A stretch of DNA of 50,743 nucleotides from Methanobrevibacter sp. GTDB taxonomy: Archaea > Methanobacteriota > Methanobacteria > Methanobacteriales > Methanobacteriaceae. The stretch is from the NCBI GenBank assembly GCA_024689425.1, contig JAILDN010000027.1, positions 1-50,743 on the forward strand. The letters are read 5' to 3'. Numbering within the stretch: the first letter of the stretch is position 1; each line of letters opens with the position of its first letter. Under the pieces are notes generated by a model. It saw only the letters and a program-made list of their open reading frames with translations. It made no database searches and was not told where the DNA came from. The translations under genes and the position numbers were made by a program. This document shows positions 27,432-36,152 of this stretch, one piece after another.

Positions 27432-27462
27432 GTCATTTCAATACTTTAAAAGTAATTGTGAC
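27432..27462 (+). promoter_or_regulatory. Leader hairpin upstream of the small peptide
   Basis: GTCA-ttt-CAATACTT-taa-AAGT-a-ATTGTGAC folds into a 12-bp stem with two bulges. Upstream, CCTCCA at 27399-27404, next to the predicted transcript 5' end, is complementary to TGGAGG of the ribosome site (27497-27502). The leader could therefore mask the start of translation by a 5'-to-ribosome-site contact. Confidence 0.4.
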
Positions 27463-27511
27463 TTGTCATAATATTTGCCATATTCATCAATCTGAATGGA
27501 GGTGAAAATTC

Positions 27512-27616
27512 TTGAATTTTAAGCTAACAATGACATTAGCAATTAATGTATCTTTGATAATTTTGTTGAAGACATTAATTGTATTAATCATATTTGTTGT
27601 TAAACAAATGTGTTAA
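27512..27616 (+). CDS. 34-residue hydrophobic peptide, type I toxin-like candidate
   Basis: TTG start, 34 codons, TAA stop. The peptide has a short polar N-terminus (MNFKLTM), a single membrane-spanning stretch (about residues 9-31, Leu, Ile and Val rich with Lys20 in the middle) and a KQMC tail. GGAGGTGA at 27498-27505 is a full-length match to the archaeal anti-Shine-Dalgarno, six bases before the TTG. That is the strongest ribosome site I noticed in the window. It has its own TATA box, a structured leader of about 120 nt and a downstream hairpin at 27686. No homologue recognised. It may be a membrane microprotein, a toxin-like peptide or, less likely, a chance frame. Confidence 0.5.
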   Translation: MNFKLTMTLAINVSLIILLKTLIVLIIFVVKQMC

Positions 27617-27685
27617 TATAAGATTCATGATTTTCACTTTCTAAATGTTGATTGTTTGTATATGAAATTAATGATGGAAGTTTAC

Positions 27686-27709
27686 TGAATAATTTACTCA
27701 CATTATTCA
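27686..27709 (+). terminator. Possible terminator of the small-peptide transcript
   Basis: TGAATAAT-(8 nt)-ATTATTCA is a perfect 8-bp stem followed by ATTTTTC. The T tract is short, so the terminator call is weak. It would give a transcript of about 320 nt. Confidence 0.35.
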
Positions 27710-27811
27710 ATTTTTCAATAAGGGGGTGTTTTCCTTTCTTGAAATTGATTATAACAAACATTTCAACATTAAAAATAATGCTTATATATTAGTATGTTCA
27801 ATAACTATAAT

Positions 27812-27930
27812 TAAGAATTTGTAATAAAATTCTTAGTGAATTTTCAAATTCACACAGATTGATGATTGTCAATGTTCGTGGGTATTTTGTGGAGTTATGT
27901 TTTGTAATTCCACATTAGAGCATTGATTTA
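27812..27930 (+). ncRNA. Candidate three-hairpin non-coding RNA
   Basis: A TATA box (CTTATATATT, 27781-27790) lies about 25 bp before three consecutive hairpins. AAGAATTT-gtaata-AAATTCTT is at 27813-27834, GTGAATTT-tc-AAATTCAC at 27836-27853, and TGTGGAGTTA-tgttttg-TAATTCCACA at 27888-27914 (10 pairs including one G-U). No coding frame overlaps them. T-rich runs follow from about 27935. No known RNA family recognised; C/D guide boxes are not convincing. The 3' end is a guess. Confidence 0.4.
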
Positions 27931-28173
27931 AAATTTTCTATTTTTCATGAATTCAATATTATTTTATTACTTTTTGCAATGTCTTTTTAATTAAATATAT
28001 TGTCAATATTTTTTGATTCTCTTTTTGTTAAGAACTTTCAAATAATGATCTAGTTAACAGGTTTTAAAGGTAATGGTTTAATAATAAGCCGTAAATTAAT
28101 CCATTAAAAATTTTTGCGTAAAAGATAGAATCGTTATATATACCTATAAGTTGGGTAGTTCAATTAGAAATTT

Positions 28174-29829
28174 CTATTGGGTATCATACATTGAAAGCAA
28201 TCTTTCAACCGTATCAACATCTTTAGGACCTTTGTCTTTTCTTATATTTTTAACGACAGGGAATCTCAAGGAGTAACCGGTTTCATATTCTGGAGATTCA
28301 ACAATTTCTGAAAATGCAATTTCCAAAACGATTTTAGGTTCAACGACAATTTCACGGCCTTTTGTTGAAATTTCCAGTTCCTTCATTTTTCCAGTCAGGT
28401 ATTCTAAAGTAGCATCATCAAGACCCGTTGCAGCATAAGCAACAGTTTTAAACTCGTCATTTTCATCCCTAAGCGCTACAAGATAAGATCCGACGAAGTC
28501 TCCTCTTTTACCAATACCATATGTTCCGCCAACGATAATCATGTCTAAGGTTTCAGGCTCTGCCTTATATTTAAGCATTTTTTTACCCCTGATTCCAGGA
28601 ATGTATGGTTCTGAGGCATCCTTAATCATAATTCCTTCATGGTGGGCTGCGATAGACGAATTAAACAATTCTTCAATTTCATCAATATTGTCTGGTGTGC
28701 CAACAACCATAGTACTTAAGTTCATAGCATCAACACTGGTGTCTACAATAGATTCTAAAGTGTTTCTTCTATTCATTAACGGTTCATCAATCATTGGTTC
28801 TTTGTAATATAAAACGTCAAATAAGAATAATTTTAAAGGGACATTTTCCATGGCTTCCTCTACATTATACTTACGTCTAACTCTGTGTAAAATGTTCTGG
28901 AAAGGTAAAGGTTCACCGTCACGGGTGGCTATTACTTCGCCTTCAACAATATAATCCTCATGAGGTAAGTGTTCATCAAACAGTTCAACGATTTCTGGTA
29001 ATGCATGAGTAATATTTTCCAATCTGCGAGTGAATATTTTAATTTCATCCCCATTTCTGTGGACTTGCAATCTAATACCATCATATTTTGTCTCACAAAT
29101 TGCTGTTCCCATTTCCGGGATGATTTCAGCTAGTGGTGGGGATAACTGTGCAAGCATTGGCTTAACTGGTGTTCCAGGGGTTAGATTAAGTTTTTCCAAA
29201 CCATTGGCGCCTTCTGTAAGTGCGGTTCTTGCAACAACTGAAAAGTCATTGGTCAGCATTTGTGCCCTTTCGACTATTGCTTTATCAATATCAAAAGCCT
29301 GTGCTATTCCGTCACGAACAACGCCGTCACCAACACCGATTCTTAGCTCTTCTGTGATTGTACGAGTTAAATATTTAGCTTCCGTCGCTGAAGCTTGTGA
29401 TAATAATTCTAAAATAATTGCGATTTTACGGTTGGTGGATCTTGAACCGCTTATTTTGGATAGTTTCTGTAAGCTGTCAAAAACAAAATCAATAGTTAAT
29501 GGTTGTGAAAAAAATGTCATTTGGGACTTTTTGGCATATAGTTTAACGCATGCAAGGCCAATGTCTCCTTCATCACGCACTGCATCTTCAACTTTGGCTT
29601 GTGTGGTTCCAACTGCTTCTGCAACTGCTCTTTCAACTAATTTTGCACCAATACCAATCTCTTCTGAGCTCCATGCAGGAAATACTCCTCCTCTAAGCAA
29701 TAGTCCAACTTTACCAATAGTGTCCGCATCTAATTTCTTTAAATATTCTGCTATAATGTCAGTCTTTTCCAGACGTTTTGTAGTGGCTTCTAAAGCTGAG
29801 TAAACATCTACTAGTTCTTGATATTTCAT
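28174..29829 (-). CDS. lig: ATP-dependent DNA ligase
   Basis: A 551-residue LIG1-type ligase. The N-terminal DNA-binding domain covers about residues 1-200. Catalytic Lys248 lies in ETKYDGIRLQVHR (motif I), motif III is LFLFDVLYY, motif IV is EGIMIKD, and the C-terminal OB fold carries motifs V and VI (LKYKAEPETLDMIIVGG, SLRFPVVKNIRKDKG). It seals Okazaki fragments and nicks. The ATG at 29829 shares a base with the thiC stop (TAATG), so the two are co-translated; a longer frame reaching 29883 lies inside thiC and is not needed. Confidence 0.95.
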   Translation of the reverse strand: MKYQELVDVYSALEATTKRLEKTDIIAEYLKKLDADTIGKVGLLLRGGVFPAWSSEEIGIGAKLVERAVAEAVGTTQAKVEDAVRDEGDIGLACVKLYAKKSQMTFFSQPLTIDFVFDSLQKLSKISGSRSTNRKIAIILELLSQASATEAKYLTRTITEELRIGVGDGVVRDGIAQAFDIDKAIVERAQMLTNDFSVVARTALTEGANGLEKLNLTPGTPVKPMLAQLSPPLAEIIPEMGTAICETKYDGIRLQVHRNGDEIKIFTRRLENITHALPEIVELFDEHLPHEDYIVEGEVIATRDGEPLPFQNILHRVRRKYNVEEAMENVPLKLFLFDVLYYKEPMIDEPLMNRRNTLESIVDTSVDAMNLSTMVVGTPDNIDEIEELFNSSIAAHHEGIMIKDASEPYIPGIRGKKMLKYKAEPETLDMIIVGGTYGIGKRGDFVGSYLVALRDENDEFKTVAYAATGLDDATLEYLTGKMKELEISTKGREIVVEPKIVLEIAFSEIVESPEYETGYSLRFPVVKNIRKDKGPKDVDTVERLLSMYDTQ

Positions 29830-31103
29830 TAGAAATCGCCTTTTGCTATTTTTACTGCACAATATTCTCCGCACATTGCACACATTTCATCATCGTCAAG
29901 TTCACATTTGTCACGATATGTTCTGGGTTTGGATTTGTCAAAAGCAAGTTCAAATTGTTTTTCCCAGTCAAATTCTCTTCTAGCTTTTGCCATTTCACGT
30001 TCTCTTGTCCATACTTGTGGTAGACCTCTTGCAACATCAGCGGCTTCTGCAGCTATTTTGGAAGCGATTACTCCTTCTTTAACGTCTTCAAGTGAAGGAA
30101 GTGATAAATGCTCTGCTGGTGTTACATAACACAAAAAGTTAGCTCCACTGCTTGCAGCTATTGCTCCACCTATTGCTGATGTAATGTGGTCATAACCTGG
30201 AGCCAAATCAGTAACTAATGGTCCCAATACATAAAATGGTGCTCCATGGCATATTGTTTTTTGAATTTCCATATTGGCTTTAATTTGGTTTAACGGCATG
30301 TGCCCAGGCCCTTCAACCATAACTTGGACATTAGCGTCTTGGGCTCTTTTTACAAGACCGCCCAAGTTAACTAATTCTTGAATTTGGGGGATATCACTTG
30401 CATCAGCCAAACAGCCTGGCCTAAGTCCGTCTCCTAAGGATAATGTAATGTCATATTCATATGAGAGCTCTAAAAGGTAATCGTAGTTTTTATATAAAGG
30501 GTTTTCTTCGTCGTTATGTTTAATCCAGGAAGCCATGAAAGTACCTCCACGACTTACTATTCCCATCATACGTTTTTGCTTTTCTAATTTTTCTACTAAA
30601 TCTTTTGTAATGCCGCAGTGAAGTGTCATGAAGTCAACTCCTTCACGTGCTTGATTTTCAATAGCTTTAAAGATATCGTCTGGGTCCATATCGATTATTT
30701 CTTTATTTTTATCTAGGGTAACGACTCCCGCTTCGTAAATAGGAACAGTTCCAATACAAACGTCAATGGATTCCATTATCTTTTTTCTGAATAATTTTAA
30801 ATCAGAACCTGTTGATAAGTCCATTATTGCATCTGCGCCATATTCAACAGCCAGTTTGGCTTTATTGATTTCCAAATCCAAGTCATCGATTTTACTTGAT
30901 GAACCGATATTTGCATTGATTTTAGTTGTAAGGCCTTCACCGATACCGCAGGCTTTAACATTACTATTAACATTTTTTGGAATGACTACTTTTCCGTCAG
31001 CTATTAGCTTAACAAGTTTATTAACATCAATATTTTCATTTTTTGCAACATCTTCCATTTCGGGAGTAATGTTGCCTTTTATTGCTTCACTTTTCTGAGT
31101 CAA
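29829..31103 (-). CDS. thiC: Phosphomethylpyrimidine synthase ThiC, archaeal type
   Basis: A 424-residue radical SAM enzyme that would turn aminoimidazole ribotide into HMP phosphate for thiamine. Family landmarks are VEYGADAIMDLSTG, CGITKDLVEK, SLGDGLRPGCLADASD, EGPGHMPLNQI and GPLVTDLAPGYDHITSAIGG. The C-terminal cluster motif is CAMCGEYC, i.e. Cx2Cx3C, one residue shorter than the classical Cx2Cx4C. The start is TTG with GAGGG six bases before it. It overlaps lig by one base. Confidence 0.88.
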   Translation of the reverse strand: MTQKSEAIKGNITPEMEDVAKNENIDVNKLVKLIADGKVVIPKNVNSNVKACGIGEGLTTKINANIGSSSKIDDLDLEINKAKLAVEYGADAIMDLSTGSDLKLFRKKIMESIDVCIGTVPIYEAGVVTLDKNKEIIDMDPDDIFKAIENQAREGVDFMTLHCGITKDLVEKLEKQKRMMGIVSRGGTFMASWIKHNDEENPLYKNYDYLLELSYEYDITLSLGDGLRPGCLADASDIPQIQELVNLGGLVKRAQDANVQVMVEGPGHMPLNQIKANMEIQKTICHGAPFYVLGPLVTDLAPGYDHITSAIGGAIAASSGANFLCYVTPAEHLSLPSLEDVKEGVIASKIAAEAADVARGLPQVWTREREMAKARREFDWEKQFELAFDKSKPRTYRDKCELDDDEMCAMCGEYCAVKIAKGDF

Positions 31104-31182
31104 TTTTTTCCCTCATATAAATTAACTATATAATAAATTAATTATGTTCATCAAAGTATTTAATGATTTTAGAGTTATTTTT

Positions 31183-32031
31183 TTAAATTAAAGGATTTGG
31201 GTGTTTATCTTTATTCATTGGATAATCATTGATAGTTAAAGGTTTACCTATTTTTTCAAGCCTGTTGTCTAAAAATTCTTTTCCTTTTTCAGTTATTGCA
31301 AAAATAGGAACTTTGGAGCCCGAATAATATGTTTTTTCTTTTTCAGCATAATCCCTGACTTTACTTGAAGAACAAGCGGTTATAACATCAGCATATTCAA
31401 ATGCAATTTCAACTTCATTTTCGCTTGCATTTGTTGTGTGCGCAACAAAAATATAGACATTAACGTCTTCAGGCAACGGGTACTCCCCAATTTCTTTAAT
31501 TATTTCGCCAGGTAAAATAGTAATTGCAATATTTTTAAATCCTTTATCAATCGCCAGTTCCAGTCCTTTAATCGGTGTTAAATCAGCAGTTTGGAGATTG
31601 ACTACGTTTTCAACTCCAACTTGTTCAATAACTTCTTCTATAGGTGATGTTTTTACAAGTGCTGATACTCTTCCGCCAACTCCCTGTATGATTTCTGGTT
31701 CTGTCATTAGTAGAGTTCCAACGCCGTCGCAGACTCCAACAACACAGTCAATTAGGCCTAGCTCCACATTAGTTTTTAAAATCTCAGATATTCCAAAACT
31801 TAAAAAATCATTCATCCTAACTACCCTTTGAGGAGTACACATTCCAAATTCACGGATTCTTTTTTCAATGTTCCATTTAATGAATTCTGGAGTTAAATGT
31901 TTGGCATCATCGATTTTATCAAAAATAGGACAGTAATCAACAAGTGGATCTCCAACGGATGTTACTTCACCATTTTCTATAACTATTTCTGTTTTACCTA
32001 AAGCTTCAATGACATGATAATCCTTAGCCAT
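31183..32031 (-). CDS. Methanogenesis marker protein 8 (DUF2099)
   Basis: A 282-residue protein (starts MAKDYHVIEALGKTEIVIENG) of the DUF2099 family, listed as methanogenesis marker 8 because it is found in methanogens and relatives. Conserved pieces are DYCPIFDK, FGMCTPQRVVR, GVCDGVGTLL and CSSSKVRDYAEK, with several Cys that could bind a metal or cluster. The function is not established. Monocistronic, upstream of thiC on the same strand with an 80-bp gap. Confidence 0.8.
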   Translation of the reverse strand: MAKDYHVIEALGKTEIVIENGEVTSVGDPLVDYCPIFDKIDDAKHLTPEFIKWNIEKRIREFGMCTPQRVVRMNDFLSFGISEILKTNVELGLIDCVVGVCDGVGTLLMTEPEIIQGVGGRVSALVKTSPIEEVIEQVGVENVVNLQTADLTPIKGLELAIDKGFKNIAITILPGEIIKEIGEYPLPEDVNVYIFVAHTTNASENEVEIAFEYADVITACSSSKVRDYAEKEKTYYSGSKVPIFAITEKGKEFLDNRLEKIGKPLTINDYPMNKDKHPNPLI

Positions 32032-32281
32032 GTTTTCACCTAATTAACTATTGTTATTTATTTGATTTTAATGTTATGTTTAATTGCATATTTTTTTTTC
32101 AATGATGTTGAAATTCAGAATTATTGGATTGTTTGGTGTTGAATATTATTTTTTTTGTTCTAATATCAAATTTGATACACTTAATTCATAAAATAATGAA
32201 AATCATTATATATAAGATTAAATAGATTTAAAAGTACTCTTATGTAGAGTGATTTTTTTAATTAAATTTAAGGTGTATAAA

Positions 32282-32992
32282 ATGGATATAAGTGAAATTA
32301 TCTCTGATGCTTTAGTATATCCGATTAACAATATTAAAGCATTAATAATATATGTTATTTTAGGTATTATTGCCGGTATCGCAGCTGGCGGTTCAGTCTT
32401 TAGCTTGATGTTGGGTGCTGCGGATGTAAGTACTGCACTAACTGGTGGACTTGGCGTTATTGGCATGATAATTGCATTTGTCCTTTTCTTGTTAATTACA
32501 GGTTATGAATTGGACATTGTAAAATATGGAATTAACAGGGATCCTGGTGCTCCGGGAATCGATTTTGTAAGACAAGTTTTAAATGCGATTAAATTAATTA
32601 TTGTGGAATTTGTTTATTACATCATTCCGATAATTATTATAATTTTATTAAGTTTCATTTTCAGAAATTGGATTATAATAATAGTTGCATTTATTCTTGC
32701 AATAATATTCAGTTTAGCTTTATTCATGGCTGTATGTAGATTAGCTAAGACAGATAGTTTAGGTGAAGCTTTAGCAATTGGTGAAGCAATTGGTGATATT
32801 TCAAGAGTTGGTTTAATTAATATCCTTCTTTTAGTCATTCTTCTCTTCGTAATTGCATTTATAGTTGCATTTATACTCGCGTTTATTACTAAAGTTAATG
32901 CTACAATTGGAGGTATATTATTAGGTATTTTTGCTGTTTACTTCTCATTTGTATCATTCAGAGCTACGGGTTTATTGTATTCCAATGCTTAA
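32282..32992 (+). CDS. DUF4013 membrane protein
   Basis: A 236-residue protein with about six transmembrane helices, several made almost wholly of Ile, Val, Leu and Phe. The N-terminus MDISEIISDALVYP and a GYELDIVKYGINRD loop after the second helix are typical of the DUF4013 family of methanogens. The ATG at 32282 has AAGGTGTA just upstream. Function unknown. A dense poly-T terminator follows. Confidence 0.7.
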   Translation: MDISEIISDALVYPINNIKALIIYVILGIIAGIAAGGSVFSLMLGAADVSTALTGGLGVIGMIIAFVLFLLITGYELDIVKYGINRDPGAPGIDFVRQVLNAIKLIIVEFVYYIIPIIIIILLSFIFRNWIIIIVAFILAIIFSLALFMAVCRLAKTDSLGEALAIGEAIGDISRVGLINILLLVILLFVIAFIVAFILAFITKVNATIGGILLGIFAVYFSFVSFRATGLLYSNA

Positions 32993-33001
32993 ATAAACCC
33001 T

Positions 33002-33020
33002 CTTTTTTTCTTTTTTTTTT
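33002..33020 (+). terminator. Poly-T terminator after DUF4013 gene
   Basis: Two T runs (7 and 10) separated by one C lie about 10 bp after the stop. No hairpin. Confidence 0.6.
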
Positions 33021-33155
33021 AATTGATATTTCAATAGGAATACTCTTTACTTTTTTTGTTGTCTTCAAATAACATTTGATATTTGCATATTCCTACAAAT
33101 TTTTATCTGATTATTTTTAAATTATTAACCATAGGTTAATTTTGGAGGGATTTAA

Positions 33156-33812
33156 ATTAAAATTATATTTTTTGACACAGAGACTACTGGTTTGGACTTT
33201 ATAAACTCAAGGGTTATTGAACTTGCCATGTTTACGGTTAAAGATGGTGAAATAATCGAGGAATATGATAAATTCATTAACATTGGTGAGTCACTTCCAC
33301 CAGGGATTACTCAAATAACAAGCATCACTGATGAAATGCTTGAAAATGAGGGGGTAAATGAAAAAATCGTTGCTCAGGATTTAAAAGATAGATTAACAGA
33401 AAATACATTGATGATTGCACATAACACACATTTTGACTTATCATTTGTATATTATCTCCTAAAAAGACATTTTCCTAATGAGGCGGAGGATATCGTTTCA
33501 AATTGCAATTGGTTAGATACATATTCAATTTTAAAAGACAGAAAGGAGTATCCTCATAAATTAATAGATGCAGTTCATTATTATAATGTTGAAGAAGTTA
33601 ATTTTCACAGAGCCATTGATGATACAAAAGCATTGTATGAATTTACAAAAGAATTAAAAAGTGAACGTGATGATTTAAAAGAATATATTAATATTTTCGG
33701 TTATAATCCTAAATATGGGGTAAATGGCATTAAATTTCCATTTATTGAATACAAAGCGCAATATTACTGTAAATCTATAAGGTCTAGTGATGAAATATTG
33801 CCAAAAAAATAA
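33156..33812 (+). CDS. DnaQ-like 3'-5' exonuclease with an apparent ATT start
   Basis: A 218-residue DEDDh exonuclease. ExoI is [10 protein letters not shown] at the very N-terminus, ExoII is [12 protein letters not shown], and ExoIII is [11 protein letters not shown] with the catalytic His and Asp. The first ATG/GTG/TTG that could serve (TTG at 33192) would remove ExoI. The frame is closed by TAA at 33153-33155, directly followed by ATT AAA ATT ATA TTT. GGAGGGA (33144-33150) sits five bases before that ATT. An AUU start is therefore the simplest reading; a base error (ATG to ATT) is the alternative. Convergent with cdc48. Confidence 0.75.
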   Translation: MKIIFFDTETTGLDFINSRVIELAMFTVKDGEIIEEYDKFINIGESLPPGITQITSITDEMLENEGVNEKIVAQDLKDRLTENTLMIAHNTHFDLSFVYYLLKRHFPNEAEDIVSNCNWLDTYSILKDRKEYPHKLIDAVHYYNVEEVNFHRAIDDTKALYEFTKELKSERDDLKEYINIFGYNPKYGVNGIKFPFIEYKAQYYCKSIRSSDEILPKK

Positions 33813-33820
33813 GGGAGGAA

Positions 33821-33846
33821 AGGAAGAAATGGCAGTGTTTCTTCCT
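33821..33846. terminator. Hairpin between convergent exonuclease and cdc48 genes
   Basis: AGGAAGAAA (33821-33829) pairs perfectly with TTTCTTCCT (33838-33846) across an 8-nt loop. It begins right at the cdc48 stop, and on the minus strand a T run (33802-33808) follows after some 12 nt. It may serve both genes. Confidence 0.55.
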
Positions 33847-36044
33847 TACATATATTGGACTAACTGTTCTTCTTTGTTATTTGCAGGTTTTACTTTCTCA
33901 ATAGCTTCTTTGAAATATTTGTTTGGTATTTCAGAAGCTTCTAAATCATTTCTTAATGTGAGCATTGCTGCTTCACGGCATACGGCTTCGATATCAGCTC
34001 CAACATATCCTTCTGTGTTTTTAGCTAATTTTTTGAGGTTGACATCACTTGCTAAAGGCATGTTTTTGGTGTGGACTTCAAAGATTGCAAGTCTTGCTTC
34101 TTCAGATGGAACATCGACTTTTATGTGTCTGTCGAATCTTCCAGGTCTCATTAAGCCCGGATCAATAATGTCCGGTCTGTTGGTTGCTGCAATGATTGCT
34201 ACATCTTCAAGTTCTTCTAATCCGTCCATTTCAGTTAAGAGTTGATTAACTACTCTTTTAGTCACACCACTATCTCCATCGTTTCCACTTCTTGTACTTG
34301 CTATGGAATCGATTTCATCGAAAAAGATTACTGTTGGTGCTGTTTGTTTAGCTTTTCTGAATACTTCTCTGACACCTTTTTCGGATTCTCCAACCCATTT
34401 GGACAAGAGTTCAGGTCCTTTAATGGAAATGAAGTTTGCTTCACTCTCATGAGCCACTGCTTTTGCAAGCAAGGTTTTTCCAGTACCTGGCACACCGTAG
34501 AGTAAGGTTCCTTTTGGAGGTCTTACACCTAATTTTTGGAAGGTGTCTGGGTATTTTAAAGGCCATTCGACAGCTTCTTGTAATTCTTGTTTTGCTTCAT
34601 CTAATCCGCCGACATCATCCCATTTAACATCAGGAACTTGTACAAGGACTTCTCTGAGTGCAGATGGTTGAATTTCTTTTAATGCGGATTTAAAGTCATC
34701 TTTTGTTACAATGATTTTTTTAAGGACTTCTTCAGGAATCTCTTCATCATCATTTTTGATTTCAGGCAATATTCTTCTGACTACTCTCATTGCTGATTCT
34801 TTACATAATGATTCTAAATCTGCTCCTACGAATCCGTGGGTTGTACTTGCCAATTTTTTCAAGTCAACGTCTTCTTCAATAGGCATGTTTCTTGTGTGGA
34901 TTTCTAAGATTTCTTGCCTTTCGTCTGCGTCTGGAACACCGATTTCAATTTCACGGTCAAATCTTCCAGGTCTTCTGAGTGCAGGATCTAAGGAGTCCGG
35001 TCTGTTGGTTGCTCCAATTACAACTACTTGACCTCTTGATTTAAGGCCGTCCATTAATGTTAAGAGTTGTGCAACTGTTCTTCTTTCAGTTTCTCCATTG
35101 GTTTCTTCTCTTTTTGGAGCAATTGCATCTAACTCATCAATAAATATGATTGATGGGGAATTTGCTTCTGCTTCTTCGAAGTATTCTCTTAAGTTTTCTT
35201 CAGATCCTCCGACATATTTGCTCATGATTTCAGGACCGTTAATTAAGATGAAGTGTGCATCACTTTCACTTGCTACTGCTTTTGCAAGTAATGTTTTACC
35301 GGTTCCTGGTGGACCATGCATCAATACTCCTTTTGGAGGTGCAATTCCTAATTTTTCAAATAATTCTGGTCTTTTAAGAGGAATTTCAATCATTTCTCTT
35401 ACTTTTTTAACTTCTTCTTTAAGACCACCGACATCTTCGTAGCTTACATCCACCAGGTTTGTTACACCTTCGAGTTTGCTTACGTCGATTGGAGTTTCGT
35501 GAAGTTCAACTTCTGTGTTTTGTCCAACAACTACGATTCCTCCAGGTTGGGTAGATACAACTGCAAATCTGATTTCTTTCATTGCTGCTGGAGTAAAGTC
35601 CATCAATTCATCAAATATGCTATTAAATCCCATATTTGGTCTTGGAGCTCTGATTTGAGATCCAATTATGTCTCCTTGCATCATTACTTTACCCATGAAT
35701 AAACCGCGTACATCACCTTGTACACGGATGTTATCTTCAGTTGGTGCTAAAACTACTTTTTTAGCTTCAATAGCTTTGGCTTTTTTAATTGATACTTCTC
35801 CACCAATTGTAGCTCCGGAATTTTTACGGACAAGTCCGTCAATTCTTATTACTCCTAGTCCAATATCAGTTTGAGATGGGAGTACAATTGCTGCGGTTTT
35901 TTTATCTCCGTTAATTTCAATAATGTCTCTTTCGTTTATTCCTAATTCAGACATTATGTTTGGATCAATTCTAGCAATACCTTGACCAACATCTTTTTGA
36001 GAAAGTGCTTCTGCAACTTTTAATGTTTTTTCTTTTTGAGTCAT
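33846..36044 (-). CDS. cdc48: Cdc48/p97-type AAA+ ATPase (VAT)
   Basis: A 732-residue unfoldase. An N-terminal substrate and adaptor domain occupies residues 1 to about 185. D1 holds Walker A GPPGTGKT near residue 245 and Walker [10 protein letters not shown], and D2 holds GVPGTGKT and VIFFDEIDS, each with an SRH ([14 protein letters not shown] / MRPGRFDR). Protein quality control, feeding the 20S proteasome. The C-terminus ends VQYM, with Tyr next to last but Gln instead of a hydrophobic residue, so the HbYX proteasome-docking motif is only partial. The leader holds two inverted repeats. GGAGATGAT precedes the ATG. Confidence 0.95.
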   Translation of the reverse strand: MTQKEKTLKVAEALSQKDVGQGIARIDPNIMSELGINERDIIEINGDKKTAAIVLPSQTDIGLGVIRIDGLVRKNSGATIGGEVSIKKAKAIEAKKVVLAPTEDNIRVQGDVRGLFMGKVMMQGDIIGSQIRAPRPNMGFNSIFDELMDFTPAAMKEIRFAVVSTQPGGIVVVGQNTEVELHETPIDVSKLEGVTNLVDVSYEDVGGLKEEVKKVREMIEIPLKRPELFEKLGIAPPKGVLMHGPPGTGKTLLAKAVASESDAHFILINGPEIMSKYVGGSEENLREYFEEAEANSPSIIFIDELDAIAPKREETNGETERRTVAQLLTLMDGLKSRGQVVVIGATNRPDSLDPALRRPGRFDREIEIGVPDADERQEILEIHTRNMPIEEDVDLKKLASTTHGFVGADLESLCKESAMRVVRRILPEIKNDDEEIPEEVLKKIIVTKDDFKSALKEIQPSALREVLVQVPDVKWDDVGGLDEAKQELQEAVEWPLKYPDTFQKLGVRPPKGTLLYGVPGTGKTLLAKAVAHESEANFISIKGPELLSKWVGESEKGVREVFRKAKQTAPTVIFFDEIDSIASTRSGNDGDSGVTKRVVNQLLTEMDGLEELEDVAIIAATNRPDIIDPGLMRPGRFDRHIKVDVPSEEARLAIFEVHTKNMPLASDVNLKKLAKNTEGYVGADIEAVCREAAMLTLRNDLEASEIPNKYFKEAIEKVKPANNKEEQLVQYM

Positions 36045-36090
36045 GATATCATCTCCGTAAATTTGATAATTTTGATATGATAAGAAATTC

Positions 36091-36131
36091 GGTTACATTT
36101 TTCTGTAACCTTGTCATTTTAACTTTGACAA
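36091..36131. promoter_or_regulatory. Two adjacent inverted repeats in the cdc48 leader/start region
   Basis: GGTTACA-TTTTTC-TGTAACC (36091-36110) is directly followed by TTGTCA-(9 nt)-TGACAA (36111-36131). With the TATA box at 36153-36160 on the minus strand, the second repeat covers the predicted start site and the first lies in the leader. They may be regulator sites or RNA hairpins. Confidence 0.5.
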
Positions 36132-36152
36132 ATATACTGTGTAAGTTTTACT

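Larger units (their letters stand above)
27139..28173. other. 1.03-kb island without conventional genes
   Basis: This is the longest gap in the window. I see no frame over 60 codons. It contains, in order: a tandem TGTGGGAGA repeat (27195 and 27213) in a short protein-like frame; a TATA box and structured leader; a 34-codon hydrophobic peptide gene with a perfect ribosome site (27512-27616); a hairpin at 27686-27709; a second GGGGGTG site with a 17-codon frame; a TATA box and three hairpins (27781-27914); T-rich tracts; and an orphan TATATATA box near 28134 facing the 3' end of lig. Confidence 0.6.

Noticed and set aside
27836-27880. C/D box guide RNA near 27866
   Set aside because: TTGATGA resembles a C box but the first base is wrong and no D box (CTGA) lies at a suitable distance.
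28174-29883. Longer DNA ligase starting at 29883
   Set aside because: The extra 18 residues (MCNVRRILCSKNSKRRFL) lie inside thiC and are basic, unlike any ligase N-terminus; the ATG at 29829 fits the family and couples to the thiC stop.
33192-33812. Exonuclease starting at the TTG at 33192
   Set aside because: It would delete the ExoI catalytic motif and has no ribosome site, unlike the ATT at 33156.
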